Counted from the first letter of the stretch, positions 8,744-18,186 are shown. The stretch: 64,000 bases of DNA from Actinoplanes sichuanensis (GCF_033097365.1 NZ_AP028461.1:10319501-10383500); one strand, 5' to 3'. Translations and numbers: made by a program. The notes: generated from the letters alone by a model not told the origin.

Positions 8744-9627
8744 CCGCCGGCGCGTGTGCGATGTTCGTGATCGTGGGTGGTGGCGTGGCCGGCGCGGTCT
8801 CCACCATGACCTCTCCCGGCGCGAGCGACATCTCCGCTCAGCCGATCGACGCCGATCTCGGGGCGCCGCGTCTGGAAGAGGACCCGGAGGTGGTCAGCCG
8901 GGCCGCGGCCGCCGCCGAGCCGCTGCCGCCGCGGCACGGCGAGACACCGCCGCCGCCCGCACCGCCGGCCGAGGACACCGCGGCGGGCGAGAGCACCGCG
9001 GCACCCGTGGTGGCCGGCCGGAAAGCGCCCGCACCGCACATCGCGGCCGCGACCGATCAGCTCAGCCGGGCCCGGATCGCCGACGACCGCGCCGACCGGA
9101 CCGGGCAGCGTCCGGCCCGTACCCTCGCGGAGGCACCGACCCGGCGCCGCGCGGCGGCCGCGCCGGTCATCGCCACCCGGACCGAGGTCGAGACCAAGGT
9201 CGTCCCGTTCGACACCGAGGTGATCCGCGATCCGTCGATGCTCCGCGGCACCCGCCGCGTCGAGACGCGCGGCGCGGCCGGTGAGCAGACCCTGCGCTAC
9301 ATGGTGACGTTGACCGACGGCAAGCCGACCGCCCGGCGGCTGCTCGGCAGCACGGTCACCAAGAAACCGCAGAACCGGGTGATCGTCGTCGGTTCGGCCC
9401 GCCGGATCGAACCCGATGTGGACTGTGACCAGATCCTCGGTATCTGCCTGCCGTTCGGGCGGACCGCGATGGCCTGCCCGACCGACGGGCCGGCGGAACC
9501 GATCCAGGACCCGATCCCGCTCGCGAACGACGGCCAGATCCTGATCACGGACGAGGACTTGGAGCTTCTCCGCGAGAACGGGATCGAGGAGGTCGAGGCG
9601 CTCCTGGACCCCGCGGAACTGTGTTGA
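8650..9627 (+). CDS. G5-domain, membrane-anchored surface protein
   Basis: The protein has a basic N-terminus (PRKSWWARLPFGVR), one hydrophobic segment (MFVIVGGGVAGAV), a long Pro/Ala-rich extracellular linker, and one G5 domain in the second half. The G5 domain runs from ETKVVPFDTEVIRDPSMLRG to about RVIVVGSARRI. G5 domains bind cell-wall glycans and often accompany resuscitation-promoting factors or wall hydrolases, but no catalytic domain is seen here. The C-terminal 70 residues carry three cysteines and an acidic tail. The start is uncertain: the frame is open from GTG 8611, with TTG 8647, GTG 8650, ATG 8695 and ATG 8740 as alternatives. Confidence 0.75.
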   Translation: MQNQTTSDSWQHLLEMPRKSWWARLPFGVRMTAGACAMFVIVGGGVAGAVSTMTSPGASDISAQPIDADLGAPRLEEDPEVVSRAAAAAEPLPPRHGETPPPPAPPAEDTAAGESTAAPVVAGRKAPAPHIAAATDQLSRARIADDRADRTGQRPARTLAEAPTRRRAAAAPVIATRTEVETKVVPFDTEVIRDPSMLRGTRRVETRGAAGEQTLRYMVTLTDGKPTARRLLGSTVTKKPQNRVIVVGSARRIEPDVDCDQILGICLPFGRTAMACPTDGPAEPIQDPIPLANDGQILITDEDLELLRENGIEEVEALLDPAELC

Positions 9628-9651
9628 CGGTCAGAACTGTGTTGACGGTCA
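9616..9651. repeat. Exact 18-bp tandem duplication over the G5 gene stop codon
   Basis: GAACTGTGTTGACGGTCA occurs twice in a row, at 9616-9633 and 9634-9651. The unit contains the last three codons and the TGA of the G5 gene. The second copy therefore repeats the end of the gene, in frame, after the stop. Confidence 0.95.
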
Positions 9652-9693
9652 CCGGTGGTTGCGCCCGGGCCGCCCGGGGAACACGGTGATGCC

Positions 9694-10527
9694 ATGGCGC
9701 TGACCGACACCCGGCTGACCGATCTCGCCCACCGGCTGCTGACCGTTCCCGGGGTGGTCGGCGTGGTTCTCGGCGGCAGCCGGGCCCGCGGCACGCACAC
9801 CGCGGACTCGGACACCGACCTGGGGCTCTACTACCGGTCGCCGCTGGACACCGGCCGGCTCGGCGAGCTGGCCACCGAGGTGGCCGGGCCGGGCGCCGGG
9901 GTGACCGCGACGGGCGGCTGGGGCCCCTGGGTGGACGGCGGCGGATGGCTGCGGATCGACGGCCATCCGGTCGACTGGATCTACCGGGACACCGACCGGG
10001 TGCACCGCTGCTGGGCCGACGCCGAGCAGGGGCGCTACTCGTTCCACGTTCAGGCCGGCCATCCACTCGGGGTGCCCGATTTCTCGTACCCCGGCGAATT
10101 GGCCCTGAGCCGGATCCTGGCGGATCCGACCGGAGAGCTGGAGCGGCTGCGGCGTCGCGCCCTGGTCTTTCCCCGCCCGCTGGCGGAAGCGCTGGTGGCC
10201 GGGCTGTGGGAGGCCGATTTCCTGATCGGCGTGGCCCGCAAGGCGGTGTCGCGAGGTGACAGCTCGTACGTCTCCGGGTGCCTGTTCCGGATCGCCGGAG
10301 TCTGCGCACACGCCCTGCACGGGGCGGCCGGGCGTTGGCTGATCAACGAGAAGGGTGCGGTGGCCGCGGCCGGGTTGCTGCCGGGCGCGCCGGAGCGGTT
10401 CAAGGCGCGGATGGACGCGGTGTTCGGCGCGGTCGACGGCGATCCGCTGCGGCTGAGTATCGCCATCGATCTGGTCGAGGACCTGGTCCTGGAGGTCGCC
10501 GACGCGTGCTCGGTGATGCTGCGCTGA
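9694..10527 (+). CDS. Nucleotidyltransferase-fold protein (DUF4037-like C-terminus)
   Basis: This 277-residue protein has a DNA-polymerase-beta-type nucleotidyltransferase core. The motif GGSRARGTHTADSDTDLGL carries the GS and the paired metal-binding aspartates, and a third carboxylate is likely in GHPVDWIYRD. The helical C-terminal half resembles the DUF4037 substrate-binding region seen in minimal or aminoglycoside-type nucleotidyltransferases. Its substrate is unknown. An upstream start at 9655 exists, but the ATG at 9694 (MALTDTRLTDLAHRLL) is more natural. Confidence 0.8.
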   Translation: MALTDTRLTDLAHRLLTVPGVVGVVLGGSRARGTHTADSDTDLGLYYRSPLDTGRLGELATEVAGPGAGVTATGGWGPWVDGGGWLRIDGHPVDWIYRDTDRVHRCWADAEQGRYSFHVQAGHPLGVPDFSYPGELALSRILADPTGELERLRRRALVFPRPLAEALVAGLWEADFLIGVARKAVSRGDSSYVSGCLFRIAGVCAHALHGAAGRWLINEKGAVAAAGLLPGAPERFKARMDAVFGAVDGDPLRLSIAIDLVEDLVLEVADACSVMLR

Positions 10528-10534
10528 GACGCCG

Positions 10535-10642
10535 TTGCCGACCCGCGTCCTGACCTAGGCTGGACGCGTTGGGACTCCCGGAGTCCATCACGAACGTCAG
10601 AGGAGAACCATGACCGGCAAGGGCGGCGAAGGCGGAAGCTGA
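10535..10642 (+). other. Possible promoter, hairpin and 10-codon ORF
   Basis: TTGCCG at 10535-10540 and TAGGCT at 10556-10561, with a 15-bp spacer, resemble an actinobacterial promoter. A perfect small hairpin (GGACTCC-C-GGAGTCC, 10572-10586) follows. Then AGAGGAG precedes an ATG at 10610 that opens a 10-residue frame, MTGKGGEGGS, ending at 10642. No longer gene continues. It may be a minigene, the remnant of a lost gene, or chance. Confidence 0.25.
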
Positions 10643-10671
10643 CGCGCGTGGTCTCGCTGCGGCGGCCGGTG

Positions 10672-10875
10672 TCAGTGCAGGGCGACCGTGGCGAGACCCA
10701 CGAGCACCGCGGAGAGCAGCATCGCCGCGGCGAAGATGGCGTTGTGCCCGATCAGCAGCCGCCGGTGTGGCTGCCCGCCCTCACCTCCGCCGGAGATCGG
10801 CACGACGTCGAGGTCGTGACCGAACATCTCGGTCCGATATCTCCGGGTCAACGGCCTCTGCAGGTGGCTCAGCAC
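10672..10875 (-). CDS. Small single-pass membrane protein
   Basis: This 67-residue protein starts at a GTG with GGAGG about eight bases upstream. The N-terminal half is polar (FGHDLDVVPISGGGEGGQPH). The C-terminus is one transmembrane helix, IFAAAMLLSAVLVGLATVAL, with almost no tail after it. The frame could extend to 11049, but that stretch has no start with a ribosome-binding site. No family is recognised. It is convergent with the 10-codon ORF. Confidence 0.55.
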   Translation of the reverse strand: MLSHLQRPLTRRYRTEMFGHDLDVVPISGGGEGGQPHRRLLIGHNAIFAAAMLLSAVLVGLATVALH

Positions 10876-11111
10876 CGGGGATCGCCTCCGGGGGGGTCGA
10901 GGATCGATTCTGGTGGAACTCCCGGTAGCATGCGGCGGTCCGGAAACAGCGTGCAAGAGGCGGCCGGGAAAAATAGTCGCGGGTGGGCCGGAGTGGCATG
11001 TCCGGTCCACTGATCGGACACCGGATATCAGGCGATCAGCCGTCCCCAAGCGATGCTATTCACTCTTTATGAGGATTTGTCGGTAACGATCGTTTCGCCA
11101 TCATTGGGACG

Positions 11112-12011
11112 ATGCCGGATACTCCGACGATCTCGCAGACCCTGTTCAGGGGCACCCTGAACGTCTCAGCCATGCTCATCGGCCTGGCGTCGGGCATCGC
11201 ACAGCTCACCGGGATCCCGATCCGGTTCGCACAATGGGCGTTCACCGCGGTCTTCCTGGCCTGCCTGCTCTATTTCGTGGTCCGCCTGTGGCAACTCGCC
11301 TTCGTCGTCAAGATCCGCGAACTGAAGGCCGATCTGCAGGACGCCACCCGGCTGCTCACCCTCCAGCAGGCCGGCCACCAGCACTATCTCGACGCCATTC
11401 AGCGAATCAGCGAACGCGAGAAGCCGCTCTATTCGGAGACCGTCGAGGTGCTCGTCACGATCGGCTCCGACGACGACAGCGACCGCATCGTGGAGAAGCG
11501 GATCACCACCCCGGAACCGCTCGTCACCCACCGGACCATGCGCCCGATCGTGCCGACCGACACCGACCGGATCACCCGACTCGACGAGATCTCGTTCAAG
11601 ACGCTGCGGCCGATCGGTGGGCACATCACGTCACTGCCGCTGGAACAGAGCCGGCTGCTGCGGGTCTGGCTGATCTTCGACCCGGCGATGACCACACCGA
11701 CCGAATGGCAGGTCGAGTACCGGCCACGCGGACTGTGGGGGCCGCTGCGCGAACGCGGCTGGGATCAACTCGTCTGGGAGGACCGGCTGCCGGCCGCGAG
11801 CGGCAGCCCGTCGGCGTTCACCAGATTCCAGGTCACCTTCAGCTTCCCGGACAGCGATCAGCCGCCGAGCGTCAAGGAGCGGCAGGGGTACGGCCGGTTC
11901 AGCGAGCCGGAACGCGACCCGCGGGGCCGTTGGGAGGTGGTGTGGCGGGACGAGAAACCCGCCGGCCGCCGGTACGTGTGGGATCTCACGCAGGCGGTCG
12001 GCGGGCGCTAG
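11112..12011 (+). CDS. Hypothetical membrane protein with cytoplasmic beta-rich domain
   Basis: This 299-residue protein is not recognised. Two hydrophobic stretches lie near the N-terminus (SAMLIGLASGIAQLTGI, then WAFTAVFLACLLYFVVRLWQLAF). A predicted coiled coil follows (KIRELKADLQDATRLLTLQQ), then about 190 residues rich in charged and beta-prone sequence. The upstream 11040-11110 stretch is AT-rich for this genome and probably holds its promoter. It converges on a PH-domain gene nine bases away. Confidence 0.6.
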   Translation: MPDTPTISQTLFRGTLNVSAMLIGLASGIAQLTGIPIRFAQWAFTAVFLACLLYFVVRLWQLAFVVKIRELKADLQDATRLLTLQQAGHQHYLDAIQRISEREKPLYSETVEVLVTIGSDDDSDRIVEKRITTPEPLVTHRTMRPIVPTDTDRITRLDEISFKTLRPIGGHITSLPLEQSRLLRVWLIFDPAMTTPTEWQVEYRPRGLWGPLRERGWDQLVWEDRLPAASGSPSAFTRFQVTFSFPDSDQPPSVKERQGYGRFSEPERDPRGRWEVVWRDEKPAGRRYVWDLTQAVGGR

Positions 12012-12020
12012 AAGACAGCG

Positions 12021-12383
12021 TCAGGACGCCTGGCTGAGGATCAGGTTGTGCACGTGGTGGGCCTTGTCCGAGCCACGGAACTCGATCTCGTACGTGACCG
12101 TGCCGACCGCGATGGCGATCGTGCCCGAGGAGAAGAACTGGCCGGCCCAGCTCTTGTTGCTCACCACGCTGACACTGCTGACCCGGGAATACGGGATGCT
12201 GGTGATGGCGAACCGCTTCCCGACATAGGACTGGTCCTGGATGATGATCCGCCGGTTGGTGAGACCGATGAAACCGGTCCCCGCGCCGATCGCGTCATAG
12301 ACCGCGATGATCTGCTCGCCCTCCAGCAGACCGTCCTGGATCTGCTCGAGCTGACCCTTGTCGTCGTACACCACGTCAGTCAT
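12021..12383 (-). CDS. Bacterial PH-domain protein
   Basis: This 120-residue protein consists of one bacterial pleckstrin-homology-like domain. The segment GFIGLTNRRIIIQDQSYVGKRFAITSIPYSRVSSV shows the pattern of strand, LTNRR/I and I-P-Y/I-S-V seen in these proteins. It lacks a signal peptide or membrane segment and is expected to be cytoplasmic or peripheral. The function of this class is unclear. Confidence 0.75.
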   Translation of the reverse strand: MTDVVYDDKGQLEQIQDGLLEGEQIIAVYDAIGAGTGFIGLTNRRIIIQDQSYVGKRFAITSIPYSRVSSVSVVSNKSWAGQFFSSGTIAIAVGTVTYEIEFRGSDKAHHVHNLILSQAS

Positions 12384-12431
12384 GCGGCGCAGCGTAGTAC
12401 CGATCGATCAGGGGTCTGCGACCACGTCGGA

Positions 12432-12743
12432 TCATGACCTCTCGACCACGGTCCGGTAGAAGTCCTCGATCCGAGCCGCCAGGGTGACCTCACCGTCGGT
12501 GATGGCCGTTCCGTCCTGCGACCCCAGGCAGATCTGAGTGTGACCGTTGATTCGCCGGATGCTTGGTCGTATGTGCAGAGTGTCCGCGGCCACCTTGATA
12601 CGTTCCGTCAAGGCGGCGTGCTGACTGTCGTCACACGCCAGATCGCGGCGCAACTGAACGCCGTCACGGGTCCAGCCGGTCAGTAAGGCCAGGGCGTCGT
12701 TGAGATAGTCCGCGCCGGTGTCCCGGCGTCTTCTCGCCCGCAC
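12432..12743 (-). CDS. Degenerate pterin-4a-carbinolamine dehydratase-like protein
   Basis: This 103-residue product aligns by eye with 4a-hydroxytetrahydrobiopterin dehydratase (PCD/DCoH). It opens ALALLTGWTRDGVQLRRDL, and the C-terminal DGEVTLAARIEDFYRTVVE matches the family's helix. The catalytic HHP motif is replaced by HIRPS, so ordinary activity is unlikely. The frame continues upstream to 13070 across the NUDIX gene. A GTG at 12743 with AAGGGGGG upstream is the likely start. It is divergent from the NUDIX gene. Confidence 0.6.
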   Translation of the reverse strand: MRARRRRDTGADYLNDALALLTGWTRDGVQLRRDLACDDSQHAALTERIKVAADTLHIRPSIRRINGHTQICLGSQDGTAITDGEVTLAARIEDFYRTVVERS

Positions 12744-12900
12744 TCGCGCACCCCCCTTAGCGTCGTTGCCGGCTTGTGGCCGAACTGTCGCCGGATCGTC
12801 ATGGTCGGTGTCCCACAGTTTCGTCCGTCCAGCCACCCATGTCCACGCCCACATATCCGTGTTTGCGTGACGATCAGGGCACCAGCGGGCAACCTGAACG

Positions 12901-13353
12901 ATGAACTTTCGTGAGATCTTGGATCGCATGCGGCCCGAACAATACGTCAAACCGGCGCCATCACCCAGGGTGATCGTTGCGGCTGTGATCATCACCGCCG
13001 GGCGGGTCCTCGCCTGTGAGCGCAGCTCCCCGCCGGAGGCGGCCGGGCGCTGGGAGTTCCCCGGCGGCAAGGTCGAGCCGGGGGAGACCGACCAGCAGGC
13101 GCTGGCCCGCGAATGTGCCGAGGAGCTGGGCGTACGCGTCGAGGTGGGCGCCCGGGTCGGCCCGGACGTGCCACTGGCCCACGGCCGGGCCGTGCTCCGG
13201 GTCTACGCCGTCGAACTGCTCGGCGGCGACGTCCCGGAGGCGCTGGAGCACCGCTCCATGCGCTGGCTGACCGTGGACCAGCTGGACACCGTCCCGTGGC
13301 TGCCCGCCGACGTACCGATCGTCGCCGAGCTGCCACCACTGCTCAAGGTTTAG
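12901..13353 (+). CDS. MutT-like NUDIX (deoxy)nucleoside triphosphate hydrolase
   Basis: This protein of up to 150 residues probably hydrolyses (damaged) nucleoside triphosphates. The NUDIX box is complete as GGKVEPGETDQQALARECAEELGV, shown here only to locate the Gly, REC and EE residues at about 57-79. The start is uncertain. The ATG at 12901 adds about 23 residues before the conserved VIVAAVIITAGRVLAC, and a GTG at 12970 is the alternative. Its stop codon overlaps the stop of the convergent acyl-CoA synthetase gene. Confidence 0.85.
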   Translation: MNFREILDRMRPEQYVKPAPSPRVIVAAVIITAGRVLACERSSPPEAAGRWEFPGGKVEPGETDQQALARECAEELGVRVEVGARVGPDVPLAHGRAVLRVYAVELLGGDVPEALEHRSMRWLTVDQLDTVPWLPADVPIVAELPPLLKV

Positions 13354-14885
13354 CTGTACTGCTTGCGCAGCTCCCGCTTCAGGACCTTCATGCTCGGGCC
13401 GAGCGGCAGCGACTCGGTGAACCGCACCTGACGCGGGTACTTGTGCTTGCCCAGCCGCTCCTTCGACCACTCGATCAGCTCGTCCGCGGCCAGGCCCTGG
13501 TCTTCGAGGACCACGACGGCGCAGATCTCCTCGCCCAGCGTCTCGTCGGCCACCCCGATCACCGCGACCTGCTGGATCGACGGGTGCCGGGCCAGGACCT
13601 CCTCCACCTCACGCGGGTAGACGTTGAAGCCGCCACGGATGATCAGGTCCTTGGTCCGGTCGACGATGCTGATGAAGCCCTGCTCGTCCTTCACCCCCAG
13701 GTCACCGGTCCGGAACCAGCCGTCGACCAGGGCCTCCGCGGTCGCCTCGGGTCGGTTCAGGTATCCGGCGAACACGTTGTGCCCGCGGATCACGATCTCA
13801 CCGAGCTCGCCGTCCGGCACGAACTCGATGCTCTCCGGCACCTCCGGGCGGGCGATCTCCACCTCGACACCCCAGATCGGGTGCCCGACCGTGCCGGGCT
13901 TCGCTCCGAACGAGGGCTGGTTGGTGGTCGCCGTGGGGGAGGTCTCGCTCAACCCGTACCCCTCCCAGATGGTCGAACCGAAAGCCGCCGCGAACTTCTC
14001 CAGGACCGCCACCGGAAGCGACGCGCCACCTGACACGCACAGCTTCAGCTGTGGCAGGCGGTCGGCCTTGGCCGCCGCCTCCAGGAGTCCGATGTACATG
14101 GTCGGCACGCCGTGGAAGATCGTGACGTTCTCCCGGATCATCAGCTCGATCGCCGCCTCACCGGTGAACCGCGGCAGCAGCACCAGCGTCCCGCCCAGCC
14201 GGAACGTCGCGTTCATGCCGACCGTCTGGCCGAACGTGTGGAACAGCGGCAGGCAGCCCATCACCACGTCGTCGCCGGTCAGCGGGTGCACGTCGAAGAC
14301 GTTGACGGCCGCGTTCATCACCAGGTTCAGGTGGGTGAGCAGGGCGCCCTTCGGCTTCCCGGTCGTGCCGCTGGTGTAGAGGATCACCGCGACGTCCTCG
14401 GCCTCGACCGTCGTGTAGGTCCGGACCGGCTCCAGGCCGACCGAGATCTGGTCCAGCCGCGGCGGATACTGCGGCAGACCCTCCGGCAGCGGGCCGACAT
14501 TGGCCAACGGCGTGCCGGTCGCGGCCGCCGCAGCCGCGCCGACCTGGAGGAACGCCGAATGCGTGACCAGCAGCTTGGCGCCGCTGTCGGACAGCACATA
14601 GCCGACCTCCTCGGCGTTGAGCAGCAGCGACACCGGCACGATCCGGGCGCCGACGGCCAGTGCGGCGTAGTAGACCCGGGGGAAGTCGGCGACGTTCGGG
14701 ATCATCACGGCCACCGTGTCGCCGGGGCCGATGCCCAATTCCTTCAGACCCGCGGCGTACGACCGGGTCTGCGCCCAAAGTTCACGATAGGGAATCCGGC
14801 CCCCGGCCTCGTCGACGATCGCTACCTTCTCCGGGTACCGACGGGCCGCCTCGGCTAGAACGGTGGCGAGGGAAAGCGTCGTCAT
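13350..14885 (-). CDS. Acyl-CoA synthetase (AMP-forming, FadD-like)
   Basis: This 511-residue ANL-superfamily enzyme would activate a carboxylic acid to its CoA thioester using ATP. It has the P-loop-like ILYTSGTTGKPKGALLTH, the adenylate-binding EGYGLSETSP, the hinge region GWFRTGDLG, and the catalytic lysine region near the end (SMKVLKRELRKQY). AGGGAG precedes the ATG at 14885. It is divergent from the TetR-aldehyde dehydrogenase-alcohol dehydrogenase unit and shares the operator-like dyad at 14944. It likely supplies the CoA ester for the catabolic genes downstream. Confidence 0.9.
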   Translation of the reverse strand: MTTLSLATVLAEAARRYPEKVAIVDEAGGRIPYRELWAQTRSYAAGLKELGIGPGDTVAVMIPNVADFPRVYYAALAVGARIVPVSLLLNAEEVGYVLSDSGAKLLVTHSAFLQVGAAAAAATGTPLANVGPLPEGLPQYPPRLDQISVGLEPVRTYTTVEAEDVAVILYTSGTTGKPKGALLTHLNLVMNAAVNVFDVHPLTGDDVVMGCLPLFHTFGQTVGMNATFRLGGTLVLLPRFTGEAAIELMIRENVTIFHGVPTMYIGLLEAAAKADRLPQLKLCVSGGASLPVAVLEKFAAAFGSTIWEGYGLSETSPTATTNQPSFGAKPGTVGHPIWGVEVEIARPEVPESIEFVPDGELGEIVIRGHNVFAGYLNRPEATAEALVDGWFRTGDLGVKDEQGFISIVDRTKDLIIRGGFNVYPREVEEVLARHPSIQQVAVIGVADETLGEEICAVVVLEDQGLAADELIEWSKERLGKHKYPRQVRFTESLPLGPSMKVLKRELRKQYS

Positions 14886-14943
14886 TACTGATCTCCCTTA
14901 GTGATGTACGTCGCAGCTGTGCTTAAACTAGCGGCGTAAGTTT

Positions 14944-14960
14944 TTACACGTCCAGTGTTG
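14944..14960. promoter_or_regulatory. Operator-like dyad between fadD-like and TetR genes
   Basis: TTACACGTCCAGTGTTG has ACAC/GTGT arms around a 5-base centre. It matches the perfect dyad at 28065-28081 at 12 of 17 positions, including TTACAC and AGTGT. It lies in the divergent promoter region of the acyl-CoA synthetase and TetR genes. Binding by the TetR product is inferred. Confidence 0.55.
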
Positions 14961-14987
14961 ATTTCGTCTTTCTTCAGGAGTTCTCCT

Positions 14988-15617
14988 ATGGCCCGCCCTC
15001 GGCAAGCCCTCCTCACCCGGGAGCGCATCGTCGAGGCGGCCGCCGCGCTCATCGACGCGGAAGGGATCGACGCCTGCTCGATGCGACGCCTCGCCACCGA
15101 ACTGGGCGTGCAGGGGCCGTCGCTCTACAACCACTTCGCCACCAAGGCGGAGATCGTCGACGCGGTCGCCGAGGCGGTCGTCGCCCAGGTGGACATCTCC
15201 GGCTTTCGGGGCAACGACTGGCGTGCGGGGCTGCGGATGTGGGCGAAGTCGTACCACGCCGTGCTCGCCGCACATCCGAACATCGTCCCGGTGCTGGCCA
15301 CCGGCCCCGGCCGTCGACCGGCCGGGCTGGCCATGGCCGAGGCCGTCTACGGCGCGCTGATCGAGGCCGGCTGGTCCCGGGCGCGGGCCACCCACATCGG
15401 CGCGCTGATGCGATACCTGATCACCGGCTCCGCGCTCGGGTCGTTCGCCCTCGGCTTCGAGGCCGACCCGGAGCTGTACGACCGCTTTCCACACCTGCAC
15501 CGGGCCCACGAACTCGCCGCGCATCGCGACGCCGTCGACGAGGGCGCATTCGAGCTCGGGCTCGACCTGCTGATCAACAGCCTTTCCGACCGTTACGACC
15601 AGGGGGTACGCCGATGA
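14988..15617 (+). CDS. TetR family regulator of the catabolic island
   Basis: This 209-residue regulator has a clear N-terminal helix-turn-helix ([30 protein letters not shown]), which resembles the TetR subgroup with a TetR_C-type ligand pocket. The ATG at 14988 follows AGGAG at seven-base spacing and gives [18 protein letters not shown]. An ATG at 14955 is unlikely because it adds a hydrophobic stub. Its stop overlaps the aldehyde dehydrogenase start as ATGA, so the three genes form one operon. The dyad at 14944 is the probable binding site. Confidence 0.87.
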   Translation: MARPRQALLTRERIVEAAAALIDAEGIDACSMRRLATELGVQGPSLYNHFATKAEIVDAVAEAVVAQVDISGFRGNDWRAGLRMWAKSYHAVLAAHPNIVPVLATGPGRRPAGLAMAEAVYGALIEAGWSRARATHIGALMRYLITGSALGSFALGFEADPELYDRFPHLHRAHELAAHRDAVDEGAFELGLDLLINSLSDRYDQGVRR

Positions 15618-17026
15618 CGTCGGTCTTCCGTGATGAGCACTGGATCGGCGGCGCCTACGTGCCGGCCGCCTCCGCAGAGCGCATCGGAGTCGAGAACCCG
15701 TACACCGAGGAGGTGTTCGGGCATGTGCCGGCCGGCACGGCCGAGGATGTCGACCTCGCCGTCTCCGCCGCCCGCGCCGCCTTCGACGGTTGGGCATTCG
15801 GCCTGACGCCCGCCGAGCGCGGCGCGGCCCTGACCCGGCTGCATCGGGCGCTGGCCGCGCGCGCCGACGAGATCGCCCGGATCGTCGGCCTCGAACTGGG
15901 CACCCCGCTCAAGATCGCCAAGGCGGTCCAGGCCGGCCTTCCCCTGACGGTCCTCGCCGGGTACGCGGAACTCGCGAACCAGCCGGCCCTGGAGGAGACG
16001 ATCGGCAACTCGCTGGTCGTCCACGAACCGATCGGTGTGGTCGGCGCGATCACCCCGTGGAACTATCCGCTGCATCAGGTCGTCGCCAAGGTCGGCGCGG
16101 CCCTGGCGGCCGGCTGCACGGTGGTCCTCAAGCCGAGCGAGCTGACCCCGCTCACCGCGTACCTGCTGGCCGACGCGTTCGCCGAAGCCGACCTGCCGCC
16201 AGGCGTGTTCAATCTGGTCACCGGCACCGGCCCGGCCGTCGGCTCGGCCATCGCCGGGCACCCCGGCATCGACATGGTGTCGTTCACCGGCTCCACCCGG
16301 ACCGGTGCGGCGATCAGCCACGCCGCCGCCGACCGGATCGCCAAGGTGTCGCTCGAACTCGGCGGCAAATCCGCCAACGTCATCCTCGACGACGCCGACG
16401 TGGTCAAAGCGGTCAAGGTCGGCGTCGGCAACGCGTTCCTCAACAGCGGCCAGACGTGTACGGCGTGGACCCGCATGCTCGTGCACCGCAGCCACTACGA
16501 CGAGGCGGTCGAACTGGCCGCCAAGACCGCCGCCGGATACACCGTGGGCGACCCGTTCGACCCGGCCACCCGCCTCGGACCGCTCGCCTCGGCGGCCCAG
16601 AAGGAACGCGTCCGCGGCTTCATCGAGCGCGCCACGGCCAGGCTCGTCGCCGGTGGCCTCGACGCTCCCGTTCCCGGCCAGGGGCACTTCGTCGCACCGA
16701 CCGTCTTCGCCGACGTCGATCCGGACAGTGAAATCGCCCAGGAGGAGATCTTCGGGCCGGTGCTGTCGATCATCCCGTTCGGCGACGACGACGAGGCGGT
16801 GGCGATCGCCAACAACTCGAAGTACGGGCTGGCCGGCGCCGTCTGGGGATCCGACGCGCGGGCGGTAGCGGTGGCCCGTCGGCTGCGCACCGGCGCGGTC
16901 GACGTCAACGGGGGCTCGTTCAACCCGTTCGCGCCGTTCGGCGGCTACAAGCAGTCAGGTATCGGTCGTGAGCTGGGCGCCTACGGGCTGACCGAGTTCC
17001 AGCAGGTGAAGGCGATTCAGCGATGA
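15614..17026 (+). CDS. NAD(P)-dependent aldehyde dehydrogenase
   Basis: This 470-residue member of the ALDH superfamily oxidises an aldehyde to the acid. Key residues are visible: Asn150 in TPWNYPLHQ, Glu248 in [13 protein letters not shown], and the catalytic Cys282 in [11 protein letters not shown]. The NAD-binding FTGSTRTG precedes them. Full length and the typical ending ([17 protein letters not shown]) show it is intact. Its ATG overlaps the TetR stop, and its own stop overlaps the alcohol dehydrogenase start by four bases, so translation is coupled. The substrate is unknown, but the alcohol dehydrogenase partner suggests alcohol to aldehyde to acid. Confidence 0.93.
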   Translation: MTSVFRDEHWIGGAYVPAASAERIGVENPYTEEVFGHVPAGTAEDVDLAVSAARAAFDGWAFGLTPAERGAALTRLHRALAARADEIARIVGLELGTPLKIAKAVQAGLPLTVLAGYAELANQPALEETIGNSLVVHEPIGVVGAITPWNYPLHQVVAKVGAALAAGCTVVLKPSELTPLTAYLLADAFAEADLPPGVFNLVTGTGPAVGSAIAGHPGIDMVSFTGSTRTGAAISHAAADRIAKVSLELGGKSANVILDDADVVKAVKVGVGNAFLNSGQTCTAWTRMLVHRSHYDEAVELAAKTAAGYTVGDPFDPATRLGPLASAAQKERVRGFIERATARLVAGGLDAPVPGQGHFVAPTVFADVDPDSEIAQEEIFGPVLSIIPFGDDDEAVAIANNSKYGLAGAVWGSDARAVAVARRLRTGAVDVNGGSFNPFAPFGGYKQSGIGRELGAYGLTEFQQVKAIQR

Positions 17027-18111
17027 CCGCTTACATGACCGGCCTGGTCGTCCGGGACGCCGGCGCTCCCGCCGAACTCGCCGAACTCCGGCTGCCCGAG
17101 ATCGGTCCCGGCCAGGTCCGGGTGCGGGTGCGGGCCGCCGGGGTCTGCCACTCCGATCTGTCCATGGTGAACGGCACGCTGCGTCCGCCGCACCCGCTGA
17201 TCCTCGGGCACGAGGCGGCCGGTGAGGTGGTCGAGGTCGGCGAGCACGTCACCCGGGCCGCCGTCGGTGACCACGTGGTGCTGAACTGGCAGCCGGCCTG
17301 CCGCAACTGCTGGTACTGCGAACACGGCGAACCGTGGCTGTGCAGCACCTCGCACGGTGTGGCGGCACTGTCCAACGGCATCACCCTCGACGACGCACCG
17401 GTCCACGTGACACTCGGCGTGGGGGCGTTCGCCGAACAGGTCGTGGTGCCGGAGAACGCGGTCATCCCCGTACCGTCCGAACTCGGGTTCGATCTCGCCG
17501 CGCTGCTCGGGTGTGCGGTTCTGACCGGGACCGGTGCGGTGCGCAACACCGCCCGTGTCGCGCCCGGCGAATCGGTCGTGGTGATCGGGCTCGGTGGAGT
17601 CGGGCTGTCGGTCGTCACCGCGGCCCGGGCCGCCGGTGCGGCGCAGGTCATCGCGGTGGACGTCACCGAAGCCAAGAAGGGGCTCGCCGAAGCGGCCGGA
17701 GCCACCGACTTCGTGGTCTCGTCGGACAACCTGTCCAAGGACATCCGGGGCCGCACCGAGCGGCGCGGCGCCGACCACGCGATCGAATGTGTCGGGCGAG
17801 CCTCGACAATCCGGGCCGCGTGGCGGGCCACGAGGTCCGGCGGCCAGGTCACCGTGGTCGGCATGGGCGCGGCCGACGACATGGTCCAGTTGAGTGCGCT
17901 GGACATCTTCTCGTCGGCGCGAACCCTGCGGGCCTCGGTCTACGGGCAGGCCGACACCGACCTGGAGATCCCGGCCCTGGCCCGCGACGTGCTCGACGGC
18001 AAATTCACGCTCGACCACCTGATCACCGATCGCATCACGCTGGCCGACGTGCCGGCCGCCTTCGACCGGATGTCCCGAGGCGAGGGCGCCCGCTCGGTGG
18101 CCATCCTCTGA
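17023..18111 (+). CDS. Zinc-dependent alcohol dehydrogenase
   Basis: This 362-residue medium-chain dehydrogenase has catalytic zinc ligands Cys42 and His63 (GHEAAGEV). The structural zinc cysteines are in [15 protein letters not shown], at about 93, 96, 99 and 107. The Rossmann motif is [12 protein letters not shown]. It resembles class III-like or NDMA-dependent actinobacterial alcohol dehydrogenases. The start overlaps the aldehyde dehydrogenase stop (ATGA). Together the two would turn an alcohol into the acid that the divergent acyl-CoA synthetase can activate. Confidence 0.9.
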   Translation: MTAYMTGLVVRDAGAPAELAELRLPEIGPGQVRVRVRAAGVCHSDLSMVNGTLRPPHPLILGHEAAGEVVEVGEHVTRAAVGDHVVLNWQPACRNCWYCEHGEPWLCSTSHGVAALSNGITLDDAPVHVTLGVGAFAEQVVVPENAVIPVPSELGFDLAALLGCAVLTGTGAVRNTARVAPGESVVVIGLGGVGLSVVTAARAAGAAQVIAVDVTEAKKGLAEAAGATDFVVSSDNLSKDIRGRTERRGADHAIECVGRASTIRAAWRATRSGGQVTVVGMGAADDMVQLSALDIFSSARTLRASVYGQADTDLEIPALARDVLDGKFTLDHLITDRITLADVPAAFDRMSRGEGARSVAIL

Positions 18112-18118
18112 CCGGCAC

Positions 18119-18153
18119 CCGCCGCTGTCTCGCACTTCACGGGACGACGGCGG
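18119..18153 (+). terminator. Possible hairpin terminator after the alcohol dehydrogenase
   Basis: CCGCCG at 18119 pairs with CGGCGG at 18148, with further imperfect pairing inside. It begins eight bases after the stop codon. There is no U-run, which is common in high-GC actinobacteria. Confidence 0.4.
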
Positions 18154-18186
18154 ACCGGCCGGGCCGCGGTGCGATAGGAAAGAAGG

